From assembly GCA_002435835.1 (NCBI GenBank), contig DIVM01000221.1:1-16136 (forward strand): DNA of 16,136 bases, in the 5' to 3' direction. The stretch is from Firmicutes bacterium UBA6132. GTDB taxonomy: Bacteria; Bacillota_A; Clostridia; Tissierellales; Sedimentibacteraceae. A program made the translations under genes and the position numbers. Of this stretch, positions 14,093-16,136 are shown piece by piece (position 1 is the stretch's first letter; each line of letters opens with the position of its first letter). The notes under the pieces are model-generated. The model did no database searches. It was not told the origin of the DNA and saw only the letters and a list, made by a program, of their open reading frames with translations.

Positions 14093-15169
14093 TTAAATAT
14101 ATATATAATTATTATCAGCCATGGCACTGTTTTCAAGTAAATACGTTTTACTTTCATTAAATACATATAAACGATAAATTTGTACGTTAACCATTTCACC
14201 AACTTCAATAATTTCATCTTCTAAGGACCTGTTTGACGTCAAAATAATATCTTTAACTTTTACATTTACTTCGAGATAACTTCCACGGAAAGATATTTTT
14301 TCAACTCTTCCTTCTTCTGCAGCACTCATATAATGTTTCAATTTTCCAAGCTTTGTTATTTGCACAAATTCTGGCCTAATAACAGCTTTCTCATTACTTT
14401 TTATCATTTCAAATCCTTTTAATTGGATTTTATTCTCATTATTTTCATAAACTGTAGATTGACCGATAAACTGTGCTACAAATGGTGTTGCAGGTTTTTT
14501 ATATATTTCAATAGGAGAACCTTTTTGCTCTACTTTTCCACGATTAGTTATAATTATTTCATCTGCAACTTCTATTGCTTCTTCCTGATCATGAGTAACA
14601 AAAATGCTTGTAACCCCAACTTTTTCTATCATTTCTTTTAACCAAATTCTAAGTTCTTGCCTTACTTTGGCATCAATAGCAGCAAAAGGCTCATCTAAGA
14701 GAAGCAAGTGAGGACTGGGAGCTAAAGCTCTAGCAAAAGCTACCCTCTGCCTCTGCCCACCAGATAGCTGACTTGGATACCTATGTTCCATTCCTTCTAA
14801 CCCAATTAATTTTATAAGATCTAATACTCTTTCCTTAATAAACTTTTTATTTTGTTTCTGAACTTGTAACCCAAAAGCAATATTATCAAAAACACTCATA
14901 TAACGAAACAATGCATAATTTTGGAATACGAAACCAATTCCTCTTTTGCTGGGTGGCGTATCATTTATACGAACACCATCAACAAAAATATCGCCCGAGT
15001 CAGGTGTTTCTAAACCTGCTATCATGCGAAGTATTGTTGTCTTGCCGCTACCACTTGGTCCTAATAAACCTATTAATTTTCCCTTTTCAATCTCAAAATT
15101 CACATTATCCGATGCTTTAAAATTTCCAAATAATTTATTAATATTTTTAAGTTCTACATACATCATCAT
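14093..15169 (-). CDS. cysA: Sulfate ABC transporter ATP-binding protein (CysA)
   Basis: CysA is the ATPase that powers sulfate/thiosulfate import through CysT-CysW. Motifs: Walker A GPSGSGKTT (37-45), Q-loop VFQNYALF, signature LSGGQRQR, Walker B LLLLDEPFAAIDA and H-loop VTHDQEEA. A TOBE-like C-terminal part begins about residue 255 and contains AVIRPEFVQI. Length (358) is normal. The start at 15169 overlaps the cysW stop as ATGA. Two further in-frame ATGs follow (15166, 15163), and GGTGA is best spaced for the third, so the exact start may be 6 bases later. The AprA-like gene follows after 35 bases with no terminator. Confidence 0.95.
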   Translation of the reverse strand: MMMYVELKNINKLFGNFKASDNVNFEIEKGKLIGLLGPSGSGKTTILRMIAGLETPDSGDIFVDGVRINDTPPSKRGIGFVFQNYALFRYMSVFDNIAFGLQVQKQNKKFIKERVLDLIKLIGLEGMEHRYPSQLSGGQRQRVAFARALAPSPHLLLLDEPFAAIDAKVRQELRIWLKEMIEKVGVTSIFVTHDQEEAIEVADEIIITNRGKVEQKGSPIEIYKKPATPFVAQFIGQSTVYENNENKIQLKGFEMIKSNEKAVIRPEFVQITKLGKLKHYMSAAEEGRVEKISFRGSYLEVNVKVKDIILTSNRSLEDEIIEVGEMVNVQIYRLYVFNESKTYLLENSAMADNNYIYI

Positions 15170-15975
15170 TCACCAGCCTTTTTCCCTTTATATTCAACAA
15201 TAGTTCTAAGTATTAAAATAATCACTGCCATAATAACCAAAATAGATGAAACTGCAAAAGCTGATGATAATTGGAATTCGTTATATAACATTTCTATATG
15301 CAACGGAAGTGTATTAGTCTTCCCTCTTAAATGTCCTGAAAGAACTGATACTGCACCAAATTCCCCCATTGCCCTTGCTGTACATAATATAATTCCATAT
15401 AAAAGTGCCCATTTGATGTGTGGTAATGTAATCTTTGTAAATATTTTAAATCCACCTGCACCCATCAGTGCTGCTGCTTCCTCTTCATCCTTTCCTTGTG
15501 CATTAAGAACTGGTATTATCTCTCTTGATACAAAAGGAAAAGTTACAAAAATAGTAGCTAAAATAATTCCAGGAACTGCAAATACTATTTTTATATCATA
15601 AGCTTGAAGAAAATCATTAGCCCAACCTATTCGTCCAAACACTAATATGTATATTAAACCTGCTATAACTGGTGAAATTGCAAATGGAATGTCTATCAAA
15701 GTTGTAAGAAAATGCTTACCTCGAAAATTAAACTTTGTAATTGTCCAAGCTGCAAATATACCAAAGAAAGTATTTATTACAACAGCAGATACCGTTGCAA
15801 GTATGGTTAGCTGTAACGCTTTTATTGTATACTTATCGAATATAGCCATCTTATATTCTTCTATTCCATCTTGTAGTGAATAAACTATTACAGCTATCAA
15901 AGGGATTACTAACATAATTATAATGAATAATACACTTATGGAAATTAAAATATTTTTTGTTGCTTTAGTTTTCAT
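15166..15975 (-). CDS. cysW: Sulfate ABC transporter permease CysW
   Basis: CysW forms the membrane channel with CysT. The 269-residue protein has about six membrane segments, the first at about 8-33. The permease loop EEEAAALMGAGGFKIFTKITLPHIKWALLYG carries the EAA motif that contacts CysA. CysW-specific features are FAISPVIAGLIYILVFGRIGW, FVTFPFVSREIIPVLNAQG and ARAMGEFGAVSVLSGHLRGKT. The ATG at 15975 has AGAGGTGA just upstream, overlapping the cysT stop codon. It overlaps cysA by 4 bases. Confidence 0.96.
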   Translation of the reverse strand: MKTKATKNILISISVLFIIIMLVIPLIAVIVYSLQDGIEEYKMAIFDKYTIKALQLTILATVSAVVINTFFGIFAAWTITKFNFRGKHFLTTLIDIPFAISPVIAGLIYILVFGRIGWANDFLQAYDIKIVFAVPGIILATIFVTFPFVSREIIPVLNAQGKDEEEAAALMGAGGFKIFTKITLPHIKWALLYGIILCTARAMGEFGAVSVLSGHLRGKTNTLPLHIEMLYNEFQLSSAFAVSSILVIMAVIILILRTIVEYKGKKAGE

Positions 15976-15984
15976 AATTCACCT

Positions 15985-16136
15985 CTAATTATTGGTAATT
16001 TTATTAACATATGACTGAATCATATTTATAAGCAGTAATATTATAAACGAAGCTACCAACATTACTAATGCTATGGCTGTTGCATCTTCATATTTAAATT
16101 GTTCAAGCTTAGTCATTATTAGAAGTGGTGCAATTT
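15985..16136 (-). CDS. cysT: Sulfate ABC transporter permease CysT, C-terminal fragment (5' part outside window)
   Basis: The frame enters from the window edge and ends at TAG (15985-15987), giving 49 residues. [20 protein letters not shown] followed by a hydrophobic membrane segment and INMIQSYV matches the end of CysT/CysU, where the sequence is typically S-x-LEQ-Y/F-x-x-A-TAIA. It ends 9 bases before cysW, in the usual cysT-cysW-cysA order. A sulfate-binding protein gene would be expected further upstream, outside the window. Confidence 0.9.
   Translation of the reverse strand, partial: IAPLLIMTKLEQFKYEDATAIALVMLVASFIILLLINMIQSYVNKITNN

Overview
The window is about 70% A+T. Every supported gene lies on the minus strand, so transcription runs from position 16136 toward 1. 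The protein families point to an anaerobic, low-GC Firmicute, probably an endospore-forming member of the Clostridia. The evidence is a SleL/YaaH-type spore-cortex enzyme, a DUF1836 protein, DegV, a clostridial-style NifU/IscU protein, AGGAGG-type ribosome sites with several TTG starts, and TTGACA/TATAAT-type promoters.

Region A (16136 to 9390) is a sulfate uptake and activation operon. In order of transcription it holds the 3' end of cysT, then cysW, cysA, an AprA-like flavoprotein, an AprB-like ferredoxin, cysD and cysN. Sulfate would be imported by CysTWA and adenylated to APS by CysDN. APS would then be reduced to sulfite by an AprAB-type APS reductase, not by the thioredoxin-type CysH. 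No cysH, APS kinase (cysC), qmo or dsrAB gene is present, so the role looks assimilatory. A 15-bp hairpin with a T tail follows cysN. Region B (9233 to 7629) is a single-chain siroheme/[4Fe-4S] sulfite or nitrite reductase, which would complete the path to sulfide.

Region C (7528 to 5651) holds two genes not obviously tied to sulfur: a LysM-LysM-GH18 spore-cortex hydrolase and an O6-methylguanine-DNA methyltransferase (ogt) with its own strong promoter. Region D (5650 to 3308) has a long leader with a good promoter, a degenerate dispersed inverted repeat and a possible 28-codon ORF. It continues into an IscU-like protein missing two usual cluster ligands and a 481-residue E1-like (ThiF/MoeB) protein. 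That E1-like protein looks like a tandem of a dead and a live adenylation domain. The unit ends at a strong terminator. It is the least conventional part of the window and may be a sulfur-transfer module.

Region E (3237 to 1) starts at a near-consensus promoter whose start site is covered by a 17-bp palindrome. It encodes a DUF1836 protein, DegV, HypB, HypA and the N-terminal part of a winged-helix-like Fe-S protein cut by the window edge. HypA appears to start at an ATC codon: only that start gives the conserved N-terminal Met-His-Glu-Leu-Pro with the nickel ligand His2. No tRNA, rRNA, CRISPR array, insertion sequence or known riboswitch was seen.
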